A DNA stretch of 64,000 nt from UBA5009 sp038043185 (GCA_038043185.1 JBBTCO010000010.1:1-64000), one strand, 5' to 3'; shown: positions 41,737 to 50,752, counted from the first letter of the stretch. Made by a program: numbers and translations. Notes: generated from the letters alone by a model not told the origin.

Positions 41737-43785
41737 TTATCTTGCGAATACCATTGGACAAGTTAACCCCTGAAGGCTTTTGTTTTCAGGGGTTTTGTTT
41801 TTTTCGGCGCTTTTTTGTTTTTTATTTTCTTCTTCTTGTTCTTTTTTGAAAACCTCAAGACCAATTTTTATTTGTTCTGGGGTATTGTCTCTATTTCTGC
41901 GCTCAACTTCCTTCGATACAGAACGGTCCGGGCTGGAATAAACATCAAATAAATAATCAATCACCGCATTTGCTTTTTTTGTGATGTGCTCACTAAATAC
42001 AAGCATAATTTGTTCTTGATTGGCCTTTCCAGCTCCGCTGAAATTCACACTGGAGCCAACATTAGACATAAAGTCCTTAAGAAATAGAATCAATTTATTA
42101 TGCAACTTAACTGCGAAGGGATATTTTTTACCTTGATATTCAAAGCTGGATTCCCTAAACCAAGCCGCATTGATACGAATATTTTCTTGAAAGTTTTCCC
42201 ATTCAGCTTTGTTTAAAAGGTCTCGAATTGGTTTTGAGATTGGATCGTTGAGATCTTTAATATAAACTTTTACGGTATCTGTTTTATCAGAAGAACCAGG
42301 CTCCTCAGGGTCTTTTACTGTATTTCTGACTATTGGTTTCATTGGATCTTTAGGATCGTATTCGACCAATCGATATCCTGATAATCGTAAAAGAATACTA
42401 AAATCTCGCATGGCAAATTGAGAGTCACCAATAAATTTTACCAGGTCAGTTGCGGGTTTGTTTTGTTTTCTTCGTAACTTAATTAGTTCTACTATTTTTT
42501 GAGTCATTTCAAGTGCTAATGGTTCAGAGGAAATAGAAAAGAACGCACCTCGAATTGGCCCTGTAGAAAGTTCAATCATTTTAGAATAGACATCGCGATT
42601 GATATCATCAAGCCCTCCATTCGGAGAGAAAGCCATGATCATCCAATCTTGAGTTTTGTAACCGGCACGTGTTGGTCCTAAAAGTTGGTAAGCACCACCA
42701 ATAGGAAACTCGTCTTGTCCACGAAGTTTATAAATAATATTTTTTCTGATTTCTGCAGCCGCGATAATTGCGGGTATATCACCTTCAACAATAATCATAT
42801 TATTGGGATTTGGTATTGAAGTTTTCGGCCTTATATTAGCCGGTATTTCAATAAGATCGCCTTCGGGGCCGCTGCAGGATTGGGTGGGATTTCCTGAGCT
42901 CATCAAGGATCGAGAAACACCATTTTTAGAGATAAGGGCCATCATTTTTTGATGATTTAATCCTACAGAATCAACAGCTTCAATTTGGATTTTTGCCTTT
43001 TTTAGTTTCGTGTAGACGGCTTTAGCGGCAGGTTTTTCTTCAATAACTTTTTTGTCAACTCCACCAAGAACTTCGACTCCACGTTTTTGGGCTTGAGCGA
43101 AAGCTTCTGCAAGGTCTTCCAAATCAAAATCATAAAAGTTAAAATACAATTTATCGCCGGATTTAGCAGAATTAACAAAATCAATCATGATCTGACGATG
43201 GTCGTCTGCAAGTGTGAGATGGAGTTTCCCGTCATTGCCCAGTTCTTTTCGTGGGTGATTCGCATAAAACTCCATATCTTTGTAGCTATCTTTAGAGCTT
43301 TTATCGACAATCATCAAGGGTTGGGAAGCGGCTCCGGTCGTCCGCATCAGTTCGATCAGTTTTTTATTGCTTATGATTTTATCAAAAATTTCGTGATATT
43401 TTTCTCTTATAGCCTCAATATCTGGCTCGGCCACTTTATCTTCTGGAACTTTCTTTAAGTACTGTTCAATAACTGACCATTCGTCTTTTACTTTGGATAA
43501 AATAAAAATAATTTTTGACTGTGAAACAAGGTTCTTAGCCGTTGGCGAAGTCTGTATCAAGGGACCAAAAGTATCATTGATTAATTTGTAAAAAGTTTTA
43601 TGAAGCATGATTCGAACGGAAAGATCCATCATTTTTTCTAATTCTGGTCCCGTGCTCGCAATAGCTAATGTCGAGATATTTTTTTCTTCGATTTCAGCAT
43701 GAACCGCCGGAGCGCCCAACAACTGTATAGAAATTATACAGCTCAGTAGTCTCAATCCGAATACGTTTAATTTGGCTATGTTCAT
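41737..43785 (-). CDS. Exported phospholipase D-like protein with altered HKD motifs
   Basis: This 682-residue protein has a signal peptide (cut near AVHA-EI, residue 30). Two PLD-type half sites are visible: His278-Gln-Lys280 followed by SSGNPTQS, and His562-Asn-Lys564 followed by GSSVNFSG. In both, the Asp expected four residues after Lys is hydrophobic. The HxK and GSxN parts needed for phosphatidyl transfer remain. It could be a divergent phospholipase or nuclease. It converges on the S8 protease gene with one base between stops, and its 3' end carries the protease terminator. Confidence 0.8.
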   Translation of the reverse strand: MNIAKLNVFGLRLLSCIISIQLLGAPAVHAEIEEKNISTLAIASTGPELEKMMDLSVRIMLHKTFYKLINDTFGPLIQTSPTAKNLVSQSKIIFILSKVKDEWSVIEQYLKKVPEDKVAEPDIEAIREKYHEIFDKIISNKKLIELMRTTGAASQPLMIVDKSSKDSYKDMEFYANHPRKELGNDGKLHLTLADDHRQIMIDFVNSAKSGDKLYFNFYDFDLEDLAEAFAQAQKRGVEVLGGVDKKVIEEKPAAKAVYTKLKKAKIQIEAVDSVGLNHQKMMALISKNGVSRSLMSSGNPTQSCSGPEGDLIEIPANIRPKTSIPNPNNMIIVEGDIPAIIAAAEIRKNIIYKLRGQDEFPIGGAYQLLGPTRAGYKTQDWMIMAFSPNGGLDDINRDVYSKMIELSTGPIRGAFFSISSEPLALEMTQKIVELIKLRRKQNKPATDLVKFIGDSQFAMRDFSILLRLSGYRLVEYDPKDPMKPIVRNTVKDPEEPGSSDKTDTVKVYIKDLNDPISKPIRDLLNKAEWENFQENIRINAAWFRESSFEYQGKKYPFAVKLHNKLILFLKDFMSNVGSSVNFSGAGKANQEQIMLVFSEHITKKANAVIDYLFDVYSSPDRSVSKEVERRNRDNTPEQIKIGLEVFKKEQEEENKKQKSAEKNKTPENKSLQGLTCPMVFAR
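41765..41804 (+). terminator. Rightward terminator of the S8 protease, inside the PLD-like gene
   Basis: AACCCCTGAA (41765-41774) and TTCAGGGGTT (41785-41794) form a perfect 10-bp stem followed by TTTTGTTTTTTT. It lies within the last 25 codons of the convergent PLD-like gene, so the gene's C-terminal codons double as a terminator. Confidence 0.85.
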
Positions 43786-43880
43786 CTTTGCTCTTTTCTT
43801 ATAATTATTTAAGAGAGCAAGAGTATAGCCAATTCATTGTCTCAAATTGAGAAAATTCAGCTATACCAGGAGTCGTCTAG

Positions 43881-44891
43881 TTAGGGTCTTCCCATTGAAA
43901 TTAGAAACGCATTTTGTTTTTGTCGTTCGGAAAAATCTGTTTTCGATTCGATATTCAGCCATTTATTTTCAACCAAAATTTGTCCGAGGGCTCCTCCCAA
44001 AGAATTGCCGGGTCCCAGTAGAATTAATTTGTCGGGACAAAACTCTTTCAAGCTGACAGTAACGGCTTTAGTGAAGTCATAGGCTTGCACAACTTGATGA
44101 GCAAAAGTGTAATTATAAATTTCATTTAAATCTGTTGAGTAGGGAGTCCAAATATGACCACGGCCATCGATCAATGGAATTTGTGGTTTGTGAAATAAAT
44201 CTTGTGATAAAACTTCAAAAGCTTTTTGAGATGTTTCTTGCAGCAGAGGAGTGTGAAAGGCCGCATGGTTTACGAGTTGAAAAGGATAGTTTTCAATTTT
44301 TGGTAGTCGCTTTAATAGAACATCCAATGCTTTTTGATTTCCACCGATGACGATGTAACCGCCCAGATGAATTGAAATATGTGCTTCGCAATCTGAGGTC
44401 TGATTGACTTCAGCAATGGCATTTTCAACCAGTTGTATACGGCGAGAATCTATTTTCCAGTTTTCATCGGTGATTGGATAAATAATTTGCCCACCAATAA
44501 TTTTTTCTTTCATCATCGAACCCATGGTGTTGATGACATCAAATGATCCATGAATATCTAAAACACCGGCAACCGATAAAGCAATGTACCAGCCCATCGA
44601 ATTTCCTGTGACGGCGACAACTTCATAGCGCTCGGAATCTAAGCTTAAGAAATCGGCATAACTACAGGCGTAAATCAGGGGCGAAGCATGTTCACCTTTG
44701 GTGTGCATCTGCGGTTTAAAAATGGTTTCCTCATCCAGCTGGGTCAGAGTGGGCATGTTAAGAGCGCTGCGTTTTTCATCGAGCACATTGATGAATTCAT
44801 TGAAACGAGGACGGAATTTTTTTAAGTAGCCTAAGGTCTCTTTTGTGTAAGTTCCGCGGCCGGGGCAAATAATAACAACTCGTTCTTTCAT
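43881..44891 (-). CDS. Malonyl-CoA:ACP transacylase-like acyltransferase
   Basis: This 336-residue protein of the FabD/acyltransferase fold begins MKERVVIICPGRGTY. The nucleophile elbow is GNSMGWY (Ser98) rather than the usual GHSLG, and the catalytic His is in AAFHTPLL (His213). The ATG overlaps the stop of the E1 gene (ATGA), so it is translationally coupled. Because the partner makes acyl-CoA-type intermediates, the acyl substrate may not be malonyl. No ketosynthase or ACP gene is adjacent, so a housekeeping fabD role is less likely. Confidence 0.8.
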   Translation of the reverse strand: MKERVVIICPGRGTYTKETLGYLKKFRPRFNEFINVLDEKRSALNMPTLTQLDEETIFKPQMHTKGEHASPLIYACSYADFLSLDSERYEVVAVTGNSMGWYIALSVAGVLDIHGSFDVINTMGSMMKEKIIGGQIIYPITDENWKIDSRRIQLVENAIAEVNQTSDCEAHISIHLGGYIVIGGNQKALDVLLKRLPKIENYPFQLVNHAAFHTPLLQETSQKAFEVLSQDLFHKPQIPLIDGRGHIWTPYSTDLNEIYNYTFAHQVVQAYDFTKAVTVSLKEFCPDKLILLGPGNSLGGALGQILVENKWLNIESKTDFSERQKQNAFLISMGRP

Positions 44892-47107
44892 TTTTTCACC
44901 ATGGATTTTCCAAGCATATCTAAACAAGATTCAATAATATCATCTTTTGAAGGCAAGCCAGCTGCAGCAGCTACGCCCAAGGTGATAAAACAATCATGAG
45001 CCGCTAGAACTTTTATTTTTGGCAAACTGGGTATTTTTTCAACCATCATGGCGACAAGACTTTCACTTAATGAACCCGTTTTACGACACTCATCAACGAT
45101 TAAAATATTTTTATCATTTTTTATTTCATTAACTAAAGCCACTTGATCCAAAGGTGCGATCCAACGAAGGTCGATGATTTTGCAAGAAACATCATGTTTT
45201 TCTTTAAGAATTTTTTCAGCTTGTCTGGAAAAATAAAAACCATTTCCGTAGGTCACTAGAGTGATGTCTTTACCATTGCCATGAACACCAAATTGACCGA
45301 CTTGGATTTCTTCCTGTGGAGAAGGATAGGGAAAACTCCAGGCTTTATCGTTTTCTTGATGAAGATCTTTAGTCATATACAAAGCGATGGGCTCGATGAA
45401 AACAACGACGCGGCCCTCTTCGTAAGCTTTGCGAACACAAGCTCGCATCATTTTTACGGCATCCGCTCCATTGGAAGGAACTGCAACAATAATTCCGGGG
45501 ATGTCGCGGAAGACCGCTAGGGAATTGTCATTATGAAAGTGCCCACCAAAACCTTTTTGATAGGGAAGTCCGGCGATGCGAATGACCATGGGATTAGTGA
45601 ATTGACCTTGAGAGAAAAAAGCCAGGGTCGCCGCTTCGCCACGGATTTGGTCTTCGGCATTATGAACATAAGCTAAAAATTGAATTTCAGGAATTGGAAG
45701 AAAGCCGTTATGACTTAAACCCATCGCTGTGCCCAGAATTGATTGCTCATCCAGTAAAGAATTAAACACGCGTTTAGCGCCGAACTTGTTAAGTAAACCT
45801 TCGGTTACATTGTAAACCCCGCCTTTTTGCGCAACGTCTTCGCCAAAAATGGCTGCATTTTTGTATCGAAGTAAAATATCGGCAAGGCCATAATTAATTA
45901 ATTTGGCCATGTGTTGAGGCGTGTTTAATCTAGCATACTCACGATCAAATGTTTTTTCGCGTTGGCTTTCTTCGGGAAGTGGCGGTGCTATTTTTCTATC
46001 AACACAAGCGGTGACGGCTGAGCTTATATCTTCCGGTTTCATCAGTTTCGGTCTTTGTGTTGCGTACTGACCAATATGAAGAACGCGATCGCGCGTCTGC
46101 TCGTAAAGATTTAAGATTTCCTCAGCAGATAGAATTGAGTTTTCAATCAGAAGGCGAGCGGAATGGAGAAGAGGATCGTTAAATTCCAAGGCTTCAATTT
46201 TGGCCAAAGTGTGATAATTTAATTCCATATCTGAACCGGCATGGCCTAACAGGCGCACCGTTTCCATATGCAAAAATGCAGGTTTTCGTTTTTGCCGAAC
46301 AAATTCTTCAGCATTTTTAGTTTGCACATAAATATCGATTAAATTGAGGCCATCCCCTTTGAAATATTTTAGCCCAGGTCTTTGTGAAAAATTATTTTGA
46401 ATCCAACCCGTTGGAGTCGAAACCGAAATTCCAATGCCATTGTCCTCGCAGATAAAGACTATGGGCATTCGCACATTTTGGTAAGAAGTCCACGCGGCTG
46501 CGTTGATCGCACCAATGGCCGTCGAATGATTGGCCGAGGCATCCCCAAAGGTGCAAAAAACCAAACTGTCCGGTTCCATGACCACTTGAAGGCCAAGTTC
46601 TTTTGCTTTTTGAATGGAAAGGGCTGCGCCCATGGCTTTTGGCAAATGCGAGGCAATAGTGCTGGTCTGGGGCGGAACCATTAAGGGCAGGCTACCAAAG
46701 ACCTTATGGCGTCCTCCGGCGATCGGGTCCTCGCTTGAAGCCATAAAAGAAAGCATGGTGTCGTAGATCGGAGTAGAGCCCGGAAGTTGTTTTGCTCTTT
46801 CCAACATCAAGGCGCCGCTTCTGTAGTGCAGAAAGGCCATGTCATTCAGGCGAAAGACTTTGCCAAAGACGGCGTTTCCTTCATGGCCAGCGCTTCCGAT
46901 CGTATAAAAACACAGATTTGCATTTTTAAGAATGCGGGCACGAAGGTCGAGGTGTCTGCAGGTGACCTGACTTTCGAACAGACTTAGCAATTGGTTTGGG
47001 CTTAAACCCGAGCCCTGGAGCGGGGTTTGGGAACGTGCGGGAGGAAAACGTCCTTCCGAGACAAATTTGCTAAAATTTTGGTCAACAACTTCTGCGCGAT
47101 TATACAT
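44888..47107 (-). CDS. Fused E1 alpha-beta 2-oxoacid dehydrogenase
   Basis: This is a thiamine-diphosphate decarboxylase with both E1 subunits in one 739-residue chain. The alpha part (about 1-370) has IGSAGHEGN and the cofactor motif beginning FGDASANHS near residue 188. The beta part (from about 390) begins LNTPQHMAKLINYGLADIL and has GEDVAQKGGVYNVTEGL and LLDEQSILGTAMGLS. It resembles branched-chain 2-oxoacid E1. No E2 or E3 gene is nearby. ATG at 47107 is preferred over TTG at 47143, which lacks a ribosome site. Confidence 0.88.
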   Translation of the reverse strand: MYNRAEVVDQNFSKFVSEGRFPPARSQTPLQGSGLSPNQLLSLFESQVTCRHLDLRARILKNANLCFYTIGSAGHEGNAVFGKVFRLNDMAFLHYRSGALMLERAKQLPGSTPIYDTMLSFMASSEDPIAGGRHKVFGSLPLMVPPQTSTIASHLPKAMGAALSIQKAKELGLQVVMEPDSLVFCTFGDASANHSTAIGAINAAAWTSYQNVRMPIVFICEDNGIGISVSTPTGWIQNNFSQRPGLKYFKGDGLNLIDIYVQTKNAEEFVRQKRKPAFLHMETVRLLGHAGSDMELNYHTLAKIEALEFNDPLLHSARLLIENSILSAEEILNLYEQTRDRVLHIGQYATQRPKLMKPEDISSAVTACVDRKIAPPLPEESQREKTFDREYARLNTPQHMAKLINYGLADILLRYKNAAIFGEDVAQKGGVYNVTEGLLNKFGAKRVFNSLLDEQSILGTAMGLSHNGFLPIPEIQFLAYVHNAEDQIRGEAATLAFFSQGQFTNPMVIRIAGLPYQKGFGGHFHNDNSLAVFRDIPGIIVAVPSNGADAVKMMRACVRKAYEEGRVVVFIEPIALYMTKDLHQENDKAWSFPYPSPQEEIQVGQFGVHGNGKDITLVTYGNGFYFSRQAEKILKEKHDVSCKIIDLRWIAPLDQVALVNEIKNDKNILIVDECRKTGSLSESLVAMMVEKIPSLPKIKVLAAHDCFITLGVAAAAGLPSKDDIIESCLDMLGKSMVKK

Positions 47108-47195
47108 ATATAAATCGCTACCTGATTGCGAATCTACAGGCAATAAATAAGAGGACTGGTCGAGAACGCAGGTGGTGGTACTTTCAACAGGCCTT

Positions 47196-47211
47196 GCCTA
47201 AATCTTTAGGC
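47196..47211. promoter_or_regulatory. 16-base palindrome between the divergent E1 and gcdH genes
   Basis: GCCTAAA-TC-TTTAGGC has perfect 7-base arms. It is centred in the 140-base region between the two divergent starts, 36 bases before the gcdH ATG and about 90 bases before the E1 start. The size and position suit an operator for a dimeric repressor, such as a TetR or FadR-type regulator of acyl-CoA metabolism. No regulator gene is adjacent. Confidence 0.4.
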
Positions 47212-47247
47212 TTTGTTACTTAGAGATAAGAATGTACGGGAGAAAAT

Positions 47248-48420
47248 ATGGCCAGCTATGTATCTTTGAATTACATGGACGAAGACTCGCTTTTTTCTGA
47301 AGATGAAATTATGGTGCGAAACACCGTAAGGAACTTTGTTGAAATCGAAGTCCTTCCAACTCTTCAAGAGGCTAATCGCAAAGAAGAATTTCCTAAACAT
47401 CTGATTCCGCGATTTGCGGAAATGGGCCTTCTGGGCACAACGATTCAAGGCTATGATTGTCCAGGTCTTGGGCACATCGCCTATGGTTTATTGATGCAAG
47501 AATTGGAAAGAGCCGATTCAGGAATTCGTTCTTTTTGCTCTGTACAAGGTGCTTTAGTCATGTACCCAATTTTTGCGTACGGATCCGAAGCGCAAAGAAA
47601 AAAATACCTTCCTAAGTTAGCGAAAGCGGAATTGATCGGTTGTTTTGGTTTGACTGAACCGGACGCAGGATCAAATCCGGGTGGTATGTTGACTCGAGCA
47701 GAAAAAGTTAAGGGCGGCTATAAACTCAACGGCAATAAAATGTGGATTACCAATGGCTGTATCGCAGATATTGCCATCGTTTGGGCAAGGCTTGATGGAA
47801 AAGTCCGTGGCTTTATTGTTGAGAAAGGCACTCCAGGATTTTCAACGACCACGATGAAAGGAAAATTTTCTTTGCGTGTGAGTGTCACTTCAGAATTACA
47901 TATGCAAGATTGCATTGTCCCTGAAGAAAATATGCTACCGAATGGAGAAGGTCTTAAAGCTCCGCTGGGATGCCTTACGCAAGCTCGTTATGGAATTGCC
48001 TGGGGAGTTGTTGGAGCAGCTAATGCTTGTTATCACACGGCCTTAAATTATGCCAAACAACGGACCATTTTTGAAAAAGATAAACCTCTTGCTGCTTATC
48101 AATTGCCGCAAGCGAAGTTAGTCAAAATGGTCCAAGAAATTACCAAAGCTCAGTTGTTGGCTTTGCAAATGGGCCGATTAAAAGAAGCCGGAAAAGTCAT
48201 GCCTCATCATGTTTCTTTAGTTAAAATGAACAATTGCCGCATGGCTTTGGATGTTGCTCGGGATGCCCGTGACATGCTGGGTGCCAATGGAATCATCGAT
48301 GAATATCCGGTGATTCGTCATATGACCAATCTTGAAACTGTGAATACTTACGAAGGAACTGAAGATATTCATCGTTTGGTGGTTGGCCAAGAAATTACAG
48401 GCATTGCGGCTTTCCGTTAG
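47248..48420 (+). CDS. gcdH: Glutaryl-CoA dehydrogenase
   Basis: This flavoenzyme oxidises and decarboxylates glutaryl-CoA to crotonyl-CoA in lysine and tryptophan breakdown. It has 390 residues of the acyl-CoA dehydrogenase family. Segments GCFGLTEPDAGSNPGGMLTRA, WITNGCIADIAIVWAR, GKFSLRVS and VIRHMTNLETVNTYEGTEDIH match the glutaryl-CoA subgroup closely. The catalytic Glu is residue 369 (TYEGT). A ribosome site GGGAGA precedes the ATG. The stop codon lies inside the left arm of the long inverted repeat. Confidence 0.93.
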   Translation: MASYVSLNYMDEDSLFSEDEIMVRNTVRNFVEIEVLPTLQEANRKEEFPKHLIPRFAEMGLLGTTIQGYDCPGLGHIAYGLLMQELERADSGIRSFCSVQGALVMYPIFAYGSEAQRKKYLPKLAKAELIGCFGLTEPDAGSNPGGMLTRAEKVKGGYKLNGNKMWITNGCIADIAIVWARLDGKVRGFIVEKGTPGFSTTTMKGKFSLRVSVTSELHMQDCIVPEENMLPNGEGLKAPLGCLTQARYGIAWGVVGAANACYHTALNYAKQRTIFEKDKPLAAYQLPQAKLVKMVQEITKAQLLALQMGRLKEAGKVMPHHVSLVKMNNCRMALDVARDARDMLGANGIIDEYPVIRHMTNLETVNTYEGTEDIHRLVVGQEITGIAAFR

Positions 48421-48544
48421 AAGCGATCTCATAGTTAGTGATCCTTCGTTGCCTTCGTCGAATTCTCCCTGCGACGCACAGGAAGTGCGCCTCAGTCGAA
48501 TACTCCTCGTCGCCTCGGCTGACTAACTATGAGATCGCTTCTAA
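48417..48544. repeat. 128-base element with 23-bp perfect inverted arms
   Basis: The arms are 48417-48439 (starting TTAGAAGCGATCTC) and 48522-48544, perfectly complementary over 23 bp. Inside are an 11-of-12 direct repeat (GTCGAATTCTCC at 48457, GTCGAATACTCC at 48495) and a small hairpin CGCAC-AGGAA-GTGCG (48475-48489). The interior is more GC-rich than the surroundings. It has no T run but should fold strongly in RNA from either strand, and may end both convergent transcripts. The layered structure resembles a dispersed intergenic repeat or MITE-like element. Confidence 0.85.
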
Positions 48545-48562
48545 GTGAAGCGTGTTTGAAAT

Positions 48563-49837
48563 TTAAAATTTAAAAATCTCTAAAAAATTGTGCTGATTTA
48601 GCGGGTGCCAAAGGTTTCCCATATGTCCCCCGTAAGGATATAAATAAAGTCTTTCGTTGGCCGTGGATGTTAAAGACTCAACGTCTCCGGCGCCCATAAG
48701 AAAATCATCTTGATTTGTAATAATAAAAATATTTTTATTATTTTTGATAAAATCGGACTGGCTATAAAAACTTGATTTTTCTAAAAGGGTATTTAAAGCA
48801 TCATTATTTGCGACTTGTGGTTTTTCTAAAATAGATGGCGCGACGAAATATTTGAAATATGTCGAGAAGCTAACTTTTTTCGCTTCATTTAGGCGCGCAC
48901 TTTTTCGCGTCGGAGTCGCTTTGATCTTCAAAAGACGAAGGTCTTTTATTTGTTGGCTGGTAAAGATAACATCTCTGAGATTTTCGCGAAAGTCATTGCC
49001 AATGACCCATTGTGTTTCTAGCGGTGTTAATTGAAGTTCTTTGATCGCATTGCCAATGATATTAAGATCAAATCCGATTTCACGAATTTTCATGCCGACG
49101 TTAATAATCGTTCCAAGGATAACTTGGCGCCGATCTAAGGTCATAAGATGACCTTCTGAATAATATTTATCGAGAGTCTGAATGCTTGATGCAATATTCA
49201 TTGCCGGGCTAATTATCACGACTCTTTTAAAATCAAATATTTTTTGTTTAAGATCTTCTTCGGCCAAAAAACCAGCTAAGAGGCCTCCATACGAGTAACC
49301 CACTAGCGAAAAGTTTGAAATTTTTAAATTTCTTTTTGATTTTAAAAACTGAGTCGTCTTCTCAAGAAATTTATAATACTCAGGAGAATCTCGGAAGGGA
49401 TAGCCGGGAAGAGTACTTTCGCTGACACCCAAAACATAATGCCAATGTATGGGATTCGGCAAGGTGACGACATGAAAGCCTTTGAGATAAAGTTGGCTTG
49501 CCAAATATAACGCTGAACCTGCAAGAGCGGAGCCGCCAGTACCTGCAATAATAAAAGCTAAAGGAGCCGCTCGATTTTTTTGTTCAAAAAGTCCAAGTGG
49601 AACTTTATTTCTTCCTTCAGCCAAAGGGACAAGTCGTCGATCTGTGCGTATTTCAATATTAACAATCTCGTATGGGGTCAAAGGCATATTTGCACCGGAA
49701 GCAAGAGTTGCGATATTTGCATCTTTAAGTGGGAAATCGTACTCGGCGGTAGTGTAGATTTTCGTCCATGCGGCTGGAGAAATCGATATGATTAAAATAA
49801 GAACGAAAAGAAATTTCTTTGAACCGTAGTTATCCAT
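48563..49837 (-). CDS. Exported alpha/beta hydrolase-like protein
   Basis: This 424-residue protein starts at the ATG at 49837, which follows AAAGGACT. The signal peptide is FLFVLILIISISPAAW. The hydrolase features are an oxyanion segment (IIAGTGGSALAGS near 97-109), the nucleophile elbow GYSYGG (Ser182), a possible acid in ITNQDDFLMGAGD, and a C-terminal His in YGGHMGNLWHP. The substrate is unknown, with ester or lipid likely. It is probably periplasmic or secreted. It is convergent with gcdH across the long inverted repeat. Confidence 0.8.
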   Translation of the reverse strand: MDNYGSKKFLFVLILIISISPAAWTKIYTTAEYDFPLKDANIATLASGANMPLTPYEIVNIEIRTDRRLVPLAEGRNKVPLGLFEQKNRAAPLAFIIAGTGGSALAGSALYLASQLYLKGFHVVTLPNPIHWHYVLGVSESTLPGYPFRDSPEYYKFLEKTTQFLKSKRNLKISNFSLVGYSYGGLLAGFLAEEDLKQKIFDFKRVVIISPAMNIASSIQTLDKYYSEGHLMTLDRRQVILGTIINVGMKIREIGFDLNIIGNAIKELQLTPLETQWVIGNDFRENLRDVIFTSQQIKDLRLLKIKATPTRKSARLNEAKKVSFSTYFKYFVAPSILEKPQVANNDALNTLLEKSSFYSQSDFIKNNKNIFIITNQDDFLMGAGDVESLTSTANERLYLYPYGGHMGNLWHPLNQHNFLEIFKF

Positions 49838-50121
49838 TATAGAGTCCTTTATAGGCGGGCACAATATCAGAAGGTCCACTTGTGTACAACGAGCTGCTCA
49901 CTTGGACGCGAGAGTGCACCAATTTTTATCTGGTTTCTATTTGGAACCACATGACTCGTGAAATTCACTCGCATAATTAAATGACCCAAAAAATATCCAT
50001 GTGAAGGTAAAATACCCCAGCATTGATAACACAGACACATCCAAATCAAATATATTCGATTTCGCTCGCGGCCTGCACATTGCTTTAGTGTCATGCGAAT
50101 CATTTAACCAAAGGAGATGCT

Positions 50122-50376
50122 ATGAGATTAAACGAGGATACTATTAAAGGAAAATGGCTAGAAATTAAAGGCGACATTCAAAAAGCTTGGGGCAAGTTAA
50201 CAGACGATGAACTTGATAAGACCAAAGGTGATGCTAAGGCCATTGGTGGACTTATCCAGCAACGATACGGCGACGCCAAAGAAAGCTACCAAAATCGACT
50301 CACCGATATTTTTCAACGATTTGAAGATAAAAAAGATCAGCGCGTTGAGGATGTAAAAAAATCTTTAAAAAATTAA
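50122..50376 (+). CDS. CsbD-like stress protein
   Basis: This is an 84-residue hydrophilic protein. The N-terminus MRLNEDTIKGKWLEIKGDIQ and KWGKLTDDEL-type segment (AWGKLTDDELDKTKGD) match the CsbD family, first known as a sigma-B stress gene in Bacillus, with unknown molecular role. The ribosome site AAAGGAGA is strong. It begins a run of small stress and envelope genes. Confidence 0.88.
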   Translation: MRLNEDTIKGKWLEIKGDIQKAWGKLTDDELDKTKGDAKAIGGLIQQRYGDAKESYQNRLTDIFQRFEDKKDQRVEDVKKSLKN

Positions 50377-50413
50377 TTTTGCAAAGGTAAACATAACTAA
50401 AAAGGAGAATACC

Positions 50414-50695
50414 ATGGCTAATATGACAAGTGATACACTAACTAAATCGAACGGAACAATGCCAGAGTTTAAAAATAAAATGCAAATGACAGAGCAAAAT
50501 CTCGAGAAACTGTCTCAAGATGTCGGAGAAAGAATCGGGTCGTCAACGGCAAAATTTGCTAGTTCTGCATCTGAATATTTAAAAACAGGTCGAGAATACG
50601 TTCATGCTAATCCAGTTAAAGGTGTGGCTATCGCAGCAGTTGCTGGTGTGGCTTTAGGAAGTTTAATCGCAGTGACTATGGGTCGACGACATTAA
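50414..50695 (+). CDS. DUF883/ElaB-YqjD-like membrane-anchored protein
   Basis: This 93-residue protein has a helical N-terminal part and a C-terminal membrane span VKGVAIAAVAGVALGSLIAVTMG preceded by the YVHANPVKG motif, typical of the DUF883 family whose E. coli members (YqjD, ElaB) are tail-anchored and bind ribosomes in stationary phase. It lies 37 bases after the CsbD-like gene and has a strong ribosome site (AAAGGAGA). Confidence 0.85.
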   Translation: MANMTSDTLTKSNGTMPEFKNKMQMTEQNLEKLSQDVGERIGSSTAKFASSASEYLKTGREYVHANPVKGVAIAAVAGVALGSLIAVTMGRRH

Positions 50696-50712
50696 TAAAT
50701 AAAAATATTTTG

Positions 50713-50740
50713 ATGAAGAGTTTCGAAAGAAACTCTTCAT
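50713..50740 (+). terminator. GAAA-capped hairpin after the DUF883-like gene
   Basis: ATGAAGAGTTTC (50713-50724) and GAAACTCTTCAT (50729-50740) form a perfect 12-bp stem with a GAAA loop. Only ATTT follows, so termination may be partial. It lies 13 bases before the next start at 50753. Confidence 0.6.
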
Positions 50741-50752
50741 ATTTAGGAACGT

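Noticed and set aside
43786..43830. Short TTGCTCT/AGAGCAA inverted repeat before the PLD-like gene as a terminator
   Set aside because: The stem is only 7 bp, has no T run in either direction, and lies in the leader of the PLD-like gene.
49867..50103. Minus-strand open frame of 78 codons between the hydrolase and CsbD-like genes
   Set aside because: It has no ribosome site, cysteine- and arginine-rich random-like sequence, and overlaps the expected hydrolase promoter.
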